Source of the DNA: a virus
DNA length: 64,000 bases
IMG/VR virus record: IMGVR_UViG_3300033150_002805
Location: 1-64,000 of that record
Strand: one strand, 5' to 3'
This document shows positions 34,928-43,021 of the stretch, one piece after another. The notes under the pieces were generated by a model that saw nothing but the letters and a program-made list of their open reading frames with translations, made no database searches and was not told the origin of the DNA. Position numbers and translations under genes: made by a program. The stretch's first letter is position 1. Each line of letters starts with the position of its first letter.

Positions 34928-35259
34928 AGAAAATTATGAATATTTATCGTCAAGGGGATTTACTCCTTTATCCCTTAAAAGAAAAACCAAAAAATCTTAA
35001 ATTGGTTTTTAAAGGAAAAAAATATGTTCTTAAGTATGGTGAGGCTACAGGCCATAAACATTTATTGGTTGTTGAACCAACAAAATTATTTGAGATTTTA
35101 GAGGATGAAAAAGGTCAAAAATATATTAAACTTTCTCATTCTGGCAAGATTGTTCATGAAGAACACAAGACATTGACAATTATGCCTGATTTTTATGTGG
35201 TTCATGAAGAAAGAGAATATGATTATCCAGAGCAAGAAATAAATAAAGTTGTAGATTAA
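34924..35259 (+). CDS. Partner protein of DUF6745 (QGD/GATGHKH type)
   Basis: 111 residues. IYRQGDLLLYPL near the start, GEATGHKHLLVV and a terminal EHKTLTIMPDFYVVHEEREY are the features of a family usually encoded just before DUF6745 proteins. It follows the gene at 34832 with an ATGA overlap and abuts the DUF6745 gene. The biochemical role is unknown. Confidence 0.55.
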   Translation: MKKIMNIYRQGDLLLYPLKEKPKNLKLVFKGKKYVLKYGEATGHKHLLVVEPTKLFEILEDEKGQKYIKLSHSGKIVHEEHKTLTIMPDFYVVHEEREYDYPEQEINKVVD

Positions 35260-36189
35260 ATGAAAAATACCAAAGAAAATAGAGTCGCTTTTTTAAAAGA
35301 ATGTTTTAATAAATCTTTTTATCAAAAAGATGGAGATTTAATGATTGGGGCTAAAAAACTTAATGATGCTTTGAGTAAAAAAAGACAGGTTGTTTTAATT
35401 AAGGATTGGTCTGAACTTGGGTCTGAACTTAGGTTTGAACTTGAGTCTGAACTTAGGTTTGAACTTAGGTCTGAACTTTGGTCTGAATTTTGGTCTGAAT
35501 TTGGGTCTGAACTTAGGTCTGAACTTAGGTCTGAACTTTGGTCTGAGCTTGGGTTTGAATATTATGAAAACGTTTTTCTTATCTTTATAAAGGAATTTTA
35601 TCCTCAATTAAAAACTATTCAAAGAAATAAAAAGAAGATTGAAGCATTGGAAGAATTAGTCAACCAAGGTAATTGTTATATATTTATTTCAGAAAAGGAA
35701 TTATTTATATTACCTCTTCCTGAAGAAATTAAAATAGATAATCAAAAAAGGCTTCATTCTGAAACCCAATATGCTTTGCGTTGGTTAGGTAAAGAAAGTT
35801 ATTGGCTTTATGGAAGAAAATTTGAGAAATCATTATGGGAAAGAGCGGTAAAAAGGAAAATATCAGCTAAAGAATTATTAGAAATGAAAAATATAGAGCA
35901 AAGAATGACAATATTACAGATTTATGGCAATAAGTGGCTTCTTGAAAATTTAAACGCTAAATTGATAGATAAATCTTCTCGGGGAAATGAATTGTATTTG
36001 GTGGATAAAGTATTTAGGGAACCTGCATATTTTTTGAAATATAAAGATAGTTCTACTGATAGGGTGTATGTTTCTGGAATTGCTCCAGATTTTGCTAAAA
36101 CGCCATACGAATTAACTGCAGATAATGCAATGGCTTGGAAATTTCAAATTACTCCTTATGAGTATAAACAATTAAGAAATGAAACATAA
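35260..36189 (+). CDS. DUF6745-like protein with tetrapeptide SELx repeats
   Basis: 309 residues. Residues about 50-100 are about 12 tetrapeptide units of the form (S/F)EL(x). The remaining C-terminal part (LHSETQYALRWLGKESYWLYGRKF, PELT-type DNAMAWKF) matches what I know as the DUF6745 family. A function is not known. It forms a pair with the gene at 34924. Confidence 0.6.
   Translation: MKNTKENRVAFLKECFNKSFYQKDGDLMIGAKKLNDALSKKRQVVLIKDWSELGSELRFELESELRFELRSELWSEFWSEFGSELRSELRSELWSELGFEYYENVFLIFIKEFYPQLKTIQRNKKKIEALEELVNQGNCYIFISEKELFILPLPEEIKIDNQKRLHSETQYALRWLGKESYWLYGRKFEKSLWERAVKRKISAKELLEMKNIEQRMTILQIYGNKWLLENLNAKLIDKSSRGNELYLVDKVFREPAYFLKYKDSSTDRVYVSGIAPDFAKTPYELTADNAMAWKFQITPYEYKQLRNET
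35409..35555 (+). repeat. 12-bp tandem repeat in the DUF6745-like gene
   Basis: About twelve 12-base units of TCTGAACTTNGG type encode tetrapeptide SEL repeats. Variation is at positions that change the fourth residue. Read on the minus strand it gives a basic PKFR repeat which is not a gene. Confidence 0.75.
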
Positions 36190-36217
36190 ATATTAAAAGG
36201 TTTAAAAGAACAACCCT

Positions 36218-36772
36218 ATGGAAAAAGAAAAGGAAACACGACGAGGACGAAAAAGGGGATATAAATATTCAGAGGAAACCAAAAAGAAGATGTCTATTAA
36301 AAAAATAGGCAATAAAAATAAGTTAGGTAAAACTGGTTATAAATTATCAGAAGAAACGAAGAGAAAAATATCAGAAGCAAGGAGGGGAATAAAATTGTCA
36401 GAAGAAACTCGTAAAAAAATGAGCAAAACTCGGAAAGGAAGAACAGGAGAAAGAGCCAATAGTTGGAAAGGCGGGATTAGTCAAAACAAAGAATATTTGA
36501 GTTGGCTTAAAAATAAAAGGAATAGAATGCCAAAAATTGGAAGTCACACTTTTGGAGAATGGGAATTATTGAAAAAACAATATGGATATAGATGCCCCGC
36601 TTGTGGAAGAAAAGAACCTGAAATTAAATTAACCGAAGACCACATTATTCCATTAAGCAAAGGTGGTTCGGATTATATTGAAAATATTCAGCCATTATGT
36701 AAAAGTTGTAATTTTAGAAAACATACTAAAATTATTAAATATGAATTTGAAAAAAGAAAAGAAAACAATTAA
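36218..36772 (+). CDS. NUMOD3-HNH homing endonuclease
   Basis: 184 residues. Three NUMOD3-type units (YSEETKKKMS, LSEETKRKIS, LSEETRKKMS) lie in residues 15-75. An HNH domain follows at about 95-170 (CPACGRKEPEIKLTEDHIIPLSKGG, ..QPLCKSCNFRK). Such genes are mobile, free-standing nucleases in phages. Its frame is intact. It overlaps the next gene by 32 bases. Confidence 0.8.
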   Translation: MEKEKETRRGRKRGYKYSEETKKKMSIKKIGNKNKLGKTGYKLSEETKRKISEARRGIKLSEETRKKMSKTRKGRTGERANSWKGGISQNKEYLSWLKNKRNRMPKIGSHTFGEWELLKKQYGYRCPACGRKEPEIKLTEDHIIPLSKGGSDYIENIQPLCKSCNFRKHTKIIKYEFEKRKENN

Positions 36773-36941
36773 AACTTACGCCGATAAGGTAAAATTGGAA
36801 CTTGATGGATTTGAAATTCAACATTTAATGAATTTATTAGAAGAAGAGGCAGTTGAAGCAAAAGATATATTAAATATACAGATTGCTGTTAGATTGTATG
36901 AAAAACTGAAAGAGGTTTTTAAGGAAAATTGGAAAAACTAA
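36741..36941 (+). CDS. Hypothetical small protein
   Basis: 66 residues from the ATG at 36741, overlapping the HNH gene end. Helical, rich in Lys and Glu (DGFEIQHLMNLLEEEAVEA). It ends with the gene-junction sequence at 36936. Confidence 0.4.
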   Translation: MNLKKEKKTIKTYADKVKLELDGFEIQHLMNLLEEEAVEAKDILNIQIAVRLYEKLKEVFKENWKN

Positions 36942-36948
36942 ATAACCT

Positions 36949-37230
36949 ATGAAGAAAGAAACATTAAAAGAAAATTGGGAAAAGGAGTTTGAAGAAAGAT
37001 TTATTAAAAATCGGGATTTTTATTTATATGACCCAGAGGAAGAAAGATATAAAGTTTTGTCCTTTATCCGCCAACTTCTTGCTTCCCAAAAACAAGAATT
37101 ATTAGAGAAGATAGAGGGAGAGATAAAAAATTGTAAGAAGTTTGGAATGAGATTTGGTAAGTTATCTGCTTGGATCTATTTAAAAGAAGAAATAGATAAA
37201 ATTGTTGACAAATATGGGGGAAATAATTAG
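36949..37230 (+). CDS. Hypothetical helical protein
   Basis: 93 residues, starting immediately after the previous gene. Lys/Glu-rich helical pattern with a C-terminal KYGGNN. Its last codons form the 5-prime arm of the long stem at 37201-37335. Confidence 0.45.
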   Translation: MKKETLKENWEKEFEERFIKNRDFYLYDPEEERYKVLSFIRQLLASQKQELLEKIEGEIKNCKKFGMRFGKLSAWIYLKEEIDKIVDKYGGNN

Positions 37231-37335
37231 TCAGGATACTGACTAACGGGTAGGAATTCATACCCGATAAATCGAGTGGTTCGAATCCACCTTGGTGGGA
37301 AGCAGGCGACTTCCACCCCCATATTTGTCAATAAT
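37201..37335 (+). ncRNA. Structured tRNA-like RNA or DNA element closed by a 20-bp stem
   Basis: ATTGTTGACAAATATGGGGG 37201-37220 pairs with 37316-37335 over 20 pairs, one of them G-U. Inside are hairpins TTAGTCAG/CTGACTAA (37227-37246), CGGGTA/TACCCG (37247-37266), GTGG/CCAC around a TTCGAAT loop (37276-37290) and GGAAG/CTTCC (37298-37314). The TTCGAAT loop is like a tRNA T-loop, but the whole does not fit a standard cloverleaf. Its 5-prime arm overlaps the end of the upstream gene. Confidence 0.5.
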
Positions 37336-37356
37336 TAACCAGCTATTAAAATAACT

Positions 37357-37491
37357 ATGAAAAAACAAAAGAAAAAATGTAATTGCCAGTATGAAAAACT
37401 AAAAAGATATTGGGGAACAGAAAAAGGAATAACGCATAATCGGAATTGTCCTCAATTTAAAAGGTCGGTTAAATTAAAAGGATTAAAATAA
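37357..37491 (+). CDS. Small Cys-rich hypothetical protein
   Basis: 44 residues with CNC near the start and a second Cys (NCPQF), otherwise basic. Possible small metal-binding protein. Confidence 0.35.
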   Translation: MKKQKKKCNCQYEKLKRYWGTEKGITHNRNCPQFKRSVKLKGLK

Positions 37492-37495
37492 TATT

Positions 37496-37744
37496 ATGAT
37501 GACCAAAGAAGAAGTAGAAAAAAATAAAGTCAACCTCAGGGAAGCCAACCTCAGGAAAGCCGACCTCAGGGAAGCCAACCTCAGAGGAGCCGACCTTAGG
37601 GAAGCCAACCTCAGAGGAGCCGACCTTAGGGAAGCCGACCTTAGGGAAGCCGACTTCAGGGGAGTCGACCTCGAGAGAGCTAAAATAAATAAATCTCAAA
37701 TAAAGGATTTATTAAAAACACTTGGTGTTATAATTATGGATTAA
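37496..37744 (+). CDS. Pentapeptide-repeat protein
   Basis: 82 residues; residues about 11-60 consist of A(N/D)LR-type pentapeptides (LREANLRKADLREANLRGAD...). These fold as a right-handed beta-helix; Qnr/MfpA members mimic DNA and block gyrase inhibitors. The DNA repeats are almost identical 15-base units, less AT-rich than the surroundings, so recent expansion is likely. The first ATG at 37496 and one codon later both work. Confidence 0.7.
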   Translation: MMTKEEVEKNKVNLREANLRKADLREANLRGADLREANLRGADLREADLREADFRGVDLERAKINKSQIKDLLKTLGVIIMD

Positions 37745-37879
37745 AAAAAAGGTTGGTTAAAAAATTAAACAAAGAGTATGAAACATCTATCATCAAGATA
37801 AAAAAGAGATTTAAAAATTACCACCTAAAATAATAATCAACTACTCAAATCCGAATAAATAAGGAGGCGAGATAATAAG

Positions 37880-38221
37880 ATGTTTAAGTGGCAAAAACAA
37901 CTAAAACAACTAAAAGAAAAAGAGCAGGAGCTTCAACTAAAAGAAAAAGAGCAAGAGTTGAAAAAGGAATGGTGGAACAGAGTATTTGATGAACGAGAAA
38001 AAAATCTATCAGTTGAGATTAAGAGAAAAATAAAGGAGAAAGAAATAGAACTATTGGAAGCCAAGAATGATACTGAATTAAGACTTACCAAAGAAAAGTT
38101 TGAAGCAATTTTAAAGGTCAAAGACGATACGATTAAAAGATTAGAAGAAGAAATTAAAGTTTTAATCGCAAAACTTCCCGAAGTCAATTTAAAAGATTTC
38201 AATTTTACGATTAAAAAATAA
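37880..38221 (+). CDS. Coiled-coil protein
   Basis: 113 residues, almost fully charged coiled coil (KQLKEKEQELQLKEKEQELKKE, then EIKRKIKEKEIELLEAK). A rare GGAGG sequence precedes it by about 12 bases. No domain recognised. Confidence 0.45.
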   Translation: MFKWQKQLKQLKEKEQELQLKEKEQELKKEWWNRVFDEREKNLSVEIKRKIKEKEIELLEAKNDTELRLTKEKFEAILKVKDDTIKRLEEEIKVLIAKLPEVNLKDFNFTIKK

Positions 38222-38224
38222 ATT

Positions 38225-38437
38225 ATGTATCTGTATGATATAAATTATCCATCGTATCGGGCAATATATTATGGTGCATGGAATACAACTCCTCCTTCAA
38301 TAGAAATAAAGAAAGGTCAAGAGAATTATTATCAGAATCTCTTAAAGTTTTATCAAAAAGCTCGTCCACAATTTTTCAAAGAAAATAACCTTGAAGAACG
38401 ACCAATTGGTGAGATTTTATGGAATTTAACTCATTGA
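38225..38437 (+). CDS. Hypothetical small protein
   Basis: 70 residues with aromatic N-terminus (MYLYDINYPSYRAIYYGAW). No domain recognised. Confidence 0.4.
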   Translation: MYLYDINYPSYRAIYYGAWNTTPPSIEIKKGQENYYQNLLKFYQKARPQFFKENNLEERPIGEILWNLTH

Positions 38438-38469
38438 TTTCTCTAAGAAAAAAACTCTAAATAAACCCT

Positions 38470-38820
38470 ATGAAGAAAGAAAAGAAAATTAAGCCAATTA
38501 TGAAGATAAAAGAAAAAAATAGATATTGGATAAAAAAACCAGAAAGTTTTTTATATGTAATGGCAGTAGTGGGAGATTATTGGGTCGGTTGGGTGGAGAA
38601 TTTAAATTGGCTATGGGTTTTAGGAAGATGGGAAGGAGTATATAGAAACGGAATAGGAGCTGGCTCAGAAGAAGGAATAGGGTGGACTATGAGCTTAAAA
38701 GAGGCTTCTAAAAGATATAGTCATCACAAATTAACTAAAGTTGAAAACAAAATAATTGGTAAAATTTTTATAGATAAAGAAGATTTTGCTAAATTATTAA
38801 AAATTCAAAAATCTAAATAA
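38470..38820 (+). CDS. Hypothetical Trp/Gly-rich protein
   Basis: 116 residues, basic N-terminus then aromatic/Gly stretch (YWVGWVENLNWLWVLGRWEG). Starts at the junction sequence at 38451. No family recognised. Confidence 0.4.
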   Translation: MKKEKKIKPIMKIKEKNRYWIKKPESFLYVMAVVGDYWVGWVENLNWLWVLGRWEGVYRNGIGAGSEEGIGWTMSLKEASKRYSHHKLTKVENKIIGKIFIDKEDFAKLLKIQKSK

Positions 38821-38824
38821 ACCT

Positions 38825-39127
38825 ATGGAAAGACAAAAAAAGTTCCCAAAATTTATTAAAAATGTTCCTTATGAAATAAAATGGGTAGATACATTTGGGT
38901 ATTCTGGTTGGTTTAGTGAAGAAGAAATAGATAAAAGGATTAAACATCCAGCAACCAGTTTAACAATAGGATATTTTGTTAAAGAGAGGAATGGATTTAT
39001 CGTTTTAGCGATGGGTCAAGAAATAGAAGACAAGAGTTTTTTGCCTTATAATTCTCCTAAATTTATACCGAGAGGATATATTAAATCAATTAGAAAATGT
39101 GTCTTCCCAACCAGAAAAACTAAATAA
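38825..39127 (+). CDS. Hypothetical small protein
   Basis: 100 residues. Has a central GYFVKERNGFIVLAMG strand-loop-strand. No family recognised. Starts at the junction sequence at 38811. Confidence 0.4.
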   Translation: MERQKKFPKFIKNVPYEIKWVDTFGYSGWFSEEEIDKRIKHPATSLTIGYFVKERNGFIVLAMGQEIEDKSFLPYNSPKFIPRGYIKSIRKCVFPTRKTK

Positions 39128-39132
39128 ACCTT

Positions 39133-39381
39133 ATGAGAGAAGCAAAAAAAATTAAAATGGGAAAATTATACGGGAAAGATGTAGAAGTTAAACTTAAAAA
39201 AGGCGAAACTTTACACTTTCCTGTAATGTTGCCTTTTGAAAGATTTAGCAATTCTCCCTGGAAAGAGATGCTGAAAATATCTAAGAAATACAAGATTCCC
39301 CTTGAAAAATTGAGATACAAAAGAGAGATATTTTATCTCAAAGGATGGGAAGATGGAGCAGAAATAAGTTATACTAAATAA
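39133..39381 (+). CDS. Hypothetical small protein
   Basis: 82 residues, basic (MREAKKIKMGKLYGKDVEVKL). No family recognised. Starts at the junction sequence at 39118. Confidence 0.4.
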   Translation: MREAKKIKMGKLYGKDVEVKLKKGETLHFPVMLPFERFSNSPWKEMLKISKKYKIPLEKLRYKREIFYLKGWEDGAEISYTK

Positions 39382-39385
39382 ACCT

Positions 39386-39571
39386 ATGAAAGATGAAGAA
39401 TTAAGTAAAGAAATAATAGATACTACTCATAATTCGGATAATGAAGTATGGACGGGATGTAAACATAAATGGCGATTGTTAATTTTTTGGAGAGACGGCG
39501 GACAGGTATTATATTGGGAATGTGAAAGGTGTGGAGAAACAAAATCTTATTGTGAGTGGAGTTGTGTTTAA
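39386..39571 (+). CDS. Small zinc-binding protein
   Basis: 61 residues. CKHKW near residue 27 and WECERCGETKSYC near 50 give a Cys/His cluster. Zinc-ribbon-like; no family recognised. Starts at the junction sequence at 39373. Confidence 0.45.
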   Translation: MKDEELSKEIIDTTHNSDNEVWTGCKHKWRLLIFWRDGGQVLYWECERCGETKSYCEWSCV

Positions 39572-39581
39572 TTAAAAAACT

Positions 39582-39869
39582 ATGAGATACGATACAGCAG
39601 GAAATCCAATAAAAGAGCCTCTTGATGGTTGTGATTGTGGCTTAACTGGAGGTTGTGAAAAATGTAATCCTGATTTATTTGGATTCAAAATAAAGACCAA
39701 GATATGGTTGAAAGAAAATGAGTGGGGATTTTTGCCACCAAAGACCATTGAAATTGATAAAGTTATTGATATGTTAAGAGAGATAGAAAAACAAGCGATT
39801 CCTTCTGATGTGGATATTCCAGATGATTTTATTTGGGAAATAGCAATGAGGTATAAGATTAAACCCTAA
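39582..39869 (+). CDS. Hypothetical Cys-rich-start protein
   Basis: 95 residues. N-terminal Cys cluster (GCDCGLTGGCEKC) may bind metal. The rest is helical. No family recognised. Confidence 0.4.
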   Translation: MRYDTAGNPIKEPLDGCDCGLTGGCEKCNPDLFGFKIKTKIWLKENEWGFLPPKTIEIDKVIDMLREIEKQAIPSDVDIPDDFIWEIAMRYKIKP

Positions 39870-39913
39870 CCAAAACCTAAATTATGAGAAAAGAAAAGAA
39901 AATATAATGGTTT

Positions 39914-40858
39914 ATGTTTAAAATTCAAACCAAAACGTTTCGTGATATTTGGCAAAAAGATGCAAGAATAGAAAAAATAAGAAAAGTGTTAATCCCTAAA
40001 ATAAATAGAAGTTTAGCCCATTCAAAAATTAAATTTGATAGCCAAGATTTAGAACATCAAGTTCTTTTTAGAATGACAACTAGTCTTGATTTTCAAAAAG
40101 CGTTTGAAGAACAAAGATACATTGTAATTGAAAGAATGAAAAATACTCAAGTAAAACCTAATCAATTATTTTGTTTCGGCTTTAAAAGAAAAGACGAATG
40201 GTATGTAAAATGGGGAAAGCGTAGAGAAAAATTATATGCTATACATGAATCAGGAAAAAAAAGAGAAATTATTTTTAAAGAATTAACAGAAAGCTATAGC
40301 CATATTTTTAATGACTATCATTATATTCATTGTTCAAGAGGAAACGGAATGACATTTGGATTTTTTCTAAAAGGTAAAAAATATCCCTTTGCTATTGAAC
40401 AAGTTGAACCTTGTTCAGAAAGTAGTGATTATAAAAAAGCGGTGTTGATGTTATTAGGCATAAATTATAATATGGCAGTAGAGTTAACAAGATTTTATTC
40501 TGTTCCCAATACTCCCAAAAATCTTATTGGAATTCTCGATAAGTTGGTAGGAAGGGCTTTAAGAGATAAAGGATATGAATATATGATGACGGCAGTAATG
40601 CCAGCTTTTGCTAAAACTAAAGCTACCACTATAGCTGGAGGAATAAATAAACCTATTTTTGCTAAAAGATTAAAACTACAATTTTATAAAAGATCAGATG
40701 GCAGGTTTCAACTATGCGTTAATAGAAATAAACCAAAAAACGCGGAAATAATTCAAAGCAAATGGGAATTGTTTCCTGTAATTGAAATGATTAAACCATT
40801 GCTTAAAGGTTTAAAAATCAATATAGACAAAAATAAATTATATTATATATGGCAATAG
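39914..40858 (+). CDS. Mom-like GNAT-type DNA-modification protein
   Basis: 314 residues. The middle part FNDYHYIHCSRGNG with TFGFFLKGK, then AVELTRFYSVPN and LVGRALRDKGYEYMMTAVMPAFAKTKATTIAGG, follows the layout of Mu Mom, a GNAT-fold protein that modifies adenine in DNA (HY.HS, FG...GK, ELVR). The identity is by eye and the pairing of catalytic residues is uncertain. It overlaps the CYTH gene by 10 bases and precedes methyltransferase genes, so it fits an anti-restriction island. Generic GNAT remains possible. Confidence 0.45.
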   Translation: MFKIQTKTFRDIWQKDARIEKIRKVLIPKINRSLAHSKIKFDSQDLEHQVLFRMTTSLDFQKAFEEQRYIVIERMKNTQVKPNQLFCFGFKRKDEWYVKWGKRREKLYAIHESGKKREIIFKELTESYSHIFNDYHYIHCSRGNGMTFGFFLKGKKYPFAIEQVEPCSESSDYKKAVLMLLGINYNMAVELTRFYSVPNTPKNLIGILDKLVGRALRDKGYEYMMTAVMPAFAKTKATTIAGGINKPIFAKRLKLQFYKRSDGRFQLCVNRNKPKNAEIIQSKWELFPVIEMIKPLLKGLKINIDKNKLYYIWQ

Positions 40859-41361
40859 AAATAGAATTGAAATTTAAAGTAAGAAATTTAGATAATTTAT
40901 GGAAAAAACTCAAAGGAGCAGAACCAAATATTTTGTACATTCACGATGAAGTTTTTGGTAAAAAGAGAATTGATTATAAGATAAGAAAAAGAACCGAAAT
41001 TTCTGCAAAGGGAATAAATGTCGAACATCAAAGAACAATTCCAGTTAAGAATAAAGATAAAACTAAAAAAATTATAGAAGAAACCATTAACAGATTGCCA
41101 AACAGTTTTAAAAGTGAGAATTCTTATGAAAAGATAAGATTTTTATTTAAGCGAGGAGGGTGTGAGGTTAGTGTTGATTTTTATCCAATAGGCGTTTATT
41201 GCGAAATAGAAGGAAATGAAAAGAAAATTAAAAAGCTGGCAAAAAAGTTAGGATTTGATTTAGAAAAAAGTATCAAGAAAAATGTTGATTTGATTTATTG
41301 TGATTGGTGTAAAAAAAGAAATAGAAAACCAAGATTACACTGGGGTTTTGGGAAAATATAA
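40849..41361 (+). CDS. CYTH-domain protein (triphosphatase/CyaB-like)
   Basis: 170 residues. IEIELKFKV near residue 3 is the ExExK signature of the CYTH triphosphate tunnel fold (adenylyl cyclase CyaB/thiamine triphosphatase/RNA triphosphatase). RIDYKIRKRTE and GVYCEIEGN contribute further charged strand positions. Reaction is unknown; tripolyphosphate or nucleotide hydrolysis are likely. Its ATG overlaps the end of the Mom-like gene, suggesting a joint role. Confidence 0.6.
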   Translation: MAIEIELKFKVRNLDNLWKKLKGAEPNILYIHDEVFGKKRIDYKIRKRTEISAKGINVEHQRTIPVKNKDKTKKIIEETINRLPNSFKSENSYEKIRFLFKRGGCEVSVDFYPIGVYCEIEGNEKKIKKLAKKLGFDLEKSIKKNVDLIYCDWCKKRNRKPRLHWGFGKI

Positions 41362-41366
41362 TAATT

Positions 41367-41519
41367 ATGGAAAAAGAAACAATTAAAAAAGAGATAATGA
41401 ACATAGTTAGTGTTCCACTCGAAGCCGAAGGAGAAACGGGCTATTTAAAATTAACAGACGAAGAAATTGATAGAGTGTGGATTTATTCTACCAAACCTTC
41501 CAATCTAAAAACTAAATAA
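41367..41519 (+). CDS. Small hypothetical acidic protein
   Basis: 50 residues (GYLKLTDEEIDRVWIY). Its stop is the junction sequence at 41511. No family recognised. Confidence 0.4.
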   Translation: MEKETIKKEIMNIVSVPLEAEGETGYLKLTDEEIDRVWIYSTKPSNLKTK

Positions 41520-41523
41520 AACT

Positions 41524-42036
41524 ATGAAGAGAGAAATTGACCTAACAACTTGGAAATGTGCTAATCCACCAAAAAAAGGAAAAGGTCAAGCATTTCCTTC
41601 AAGGTTTTTAAGAAATTTAGAAAGATTTTATCCTACAAAAAATAAGGAAGTTTTGTGGATGTTCGCTGGAAATATAAGACCAAGTGAGAGCAATGATACT
41701 AACGATATTCGTCCAAAAACCAAACCAACTTACTGTTGTGATTTTAGAGAAATTCCTGAAACTAAAAAATATGATGTTATTATTGCCGACCCACCATATA
41801 ATAAGTTATTTGCTAAAGAGTGGAAAAACGATTTGCCGAAACCGAAACATATTGTAGAAAAATCAGCTAAATTACTTAAAAAAAATGGATTATTACTTCT
41901 ACTTCATATAATTGTGATTCCTGCTTATGAAAAGCAAACTGGATTTGAAAGAATTGCTCTTCACCCTATTTTATGCGGAGCTGGTAATGCTATTAGGGTG
42001 TTAAATGTTTTTCAAAAAAAAAGATTGTTTAACTAA
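41524..42036 (+). CDS. DNA methyltransferase-like protein
   Basis: 170 residues. YDVIIADPPYNKLF contains a DPPY catalytic motif of adenine/cytosine-N4 DNA methyltransferases. The N-terminal LWMFAGNIRPSES part is the possible SAM-side strand. It is short, perhaps a minimal enzyme. It lies in the modification island. Confidence 0.6.
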   Translation: MKREIDLTTWKCANPPKKGKGQAFPSRFLRNLERFYPTKNKEVLWMFAGNIRPSESNDTNDIRPKTKPTYCCDFREIPETKKYDVIIADPPYNKLFAKEWKNDLPKPKHIVEKSAKLLKKNGLLLLLHIIVIPAYEKQTGFERIALHPILCGAGNAIRVLNVFQKKRLFN

Positions 42037-42044
42037 ATAAAACT

Positions 42045-42302
42045 ATGACTAAAAGAAAAGAGGAGAAAATCAAAGCGTGGGCAATAATAAGTCAGTCAAG
42101 AAAAAATCCCTGTATGATAGAAACTGCTTGGGATTTATTGGGAGAAGATAATGAATTTTATACCCCATTAGCAGTTTTTAGTAGTAGACAAGAGGCGAAA
42201 GAGTATCTAGATTACAGAAATGGAGGAAAGTCTATTTATCCTTGTTCACCAAGATTAAAAATAATTAGGGTAGAAATAATCTATAACCAACCAAAAAACT
42301 AA
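42045..42302 (+). CDS. Hypothetical small protein
   Basis: 85 residues (WAIISQSRKNPCMIETAWDLLG). No domain recognised. Between two methyltransferase genes; flanked by junction sequences. Confidence 0.4.
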   Translation: MTKRKEEKIKAWAIISQSRKNPCMIETAWDLLGEDNEFYTPLAVFSSRQEAKEYLDYRNGGKSIYPCSPRLKIIRVEIIYNQPKN

Positions 42303-42327
42303 ATAAACCTATGAAGAAAGAAAAAAT

Positions 42328-43017
42328 ATGAAACCGTATTACGAAAAAAATGGACAAACAATTTTTCATGGAGATTGTCTCAAAATAATGAAGCAGTTTT
42401 CCGATAAGAGTTTTGACCTCTGCCTTACCGACCCACCATATGGAATAAGTCAAAAAAGTGGTGGTTTTAGAGGCAAGGAGTTAGATTTTGGAAAATGGGA
42501 TAAGTTTACAAAAAAACAATTAAAAAATTTATTAAGACAGATTATTAGAGTAATCAGAGGAACTATTTTTATGTTCTGTAGTGCAGAGCAATTATCGTTT
42601 TTATTAACAGAATTGAAGAAAAAAGATTTTTTAACTAGACAGCTCATATGGTATAAACCTACTGCTTTTTCAATGAATGCTGACAAAATGTATATGTGGG
42701 CAACTGAAAATATTATTTGGGCAAAAAAGAGGAAAGCAAAATTTAATCCACGACTTAAAAGAAATTTATTTGTTTGTAATTCGGAATCAAATCAAAGATG
42801 GCATAAGACTCAAAAACCCATTAAACTGATTAAAGAATTTATTTTAGATGCCACTGATGAAAACGATACTATCCTTGACCCCTTCATGGGAAGTGGTACA
42901 ACTCTTGTCGCTGCCAGACAACTTGGCAGGAAAGCGGTGGGAATAGAAATCAATCAAAAATATTGTGAGATAGCTAAACAAAGGTTGAGACAAGAAACTC
43001 TTAATTTAAAATCATAA
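42328..43017 (+). CDS. DNA N6-adenine/N4-cytosine methyltransferase (beta class)
   Basis: 229 residues. FDLCLTDPPYGI (catalytic DPPY) comes first, then C-terminal DPFMGSGTT and GIEINQKYCEIA (SAM motif I), the motif order of beta-class DNA methyltransferases. It is a typical size. The real ATG at 42328 overlaps the stop of a six-codon mini-ORF at the junction. Probably protects phage DNA from restriction. Confidence 0.85.
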   Translation: MKPYYEKNGQTIFHGDCLKIMKQFSDKSFDLCLTDPPYGISQKSGGFRGKELDFGKWDKFTKKQLKNLLRQIIRVIRGTIFMFCSAEQLSFLLTELKKKDFLTRQLIWYKPTAFSMNADKMYMWATENIIWAKKRKAKFNPRLKRNLFVCNSESNQRWHKTQKPIKLIKEFILDATDENDTILDPFMGSGTTLVAARQLGRKAVGIEINQKYCEIAKQRLRQETLNLKS

Positions 43018-43021
43018 AATT

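Larger units (their letters stand above)
36936..42313 (+). repeat. Recurrent gene-junction sequence AACTAAATAAACCTATG (eight copies)
   Basis: Near-identical sequences of the form (A)ACTAAATAAACCTATG(A/G)A span 36936-36951, 38451-38472, 38811-38827, 39118-39135, 39373-39388, 41511-41526, 42031-42047 and 42298-42313. They contain the stop of one gene and the ATG of the next. At 42311 the ATG begins only a six-codon mini-ORF (MKKEKI) before the real gene start, so the block behaves as a DNA module rather than only as a ribosome site. No Shine-Dalgarno is present. Confidence 0.6.

Noticed and set aside
35395-35607. Basic PKFR repeat frame on the minus strand.
   Set aside because: It is the complement of the SELx repeats of the DUF6745-like gene.
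37201-37335. Ordinary tRNA gene.
   Set aside because: The TTCGAAT loop resembles a T-arm, but the acceptor, anticodon arm and spacing do not fit a normal cloverleaf.
37469-37699. Minus-strand GFPKVG-type repeat frame.
   Set aside because: Shadow of the pentapeptide-repeat gene on the plus strand.
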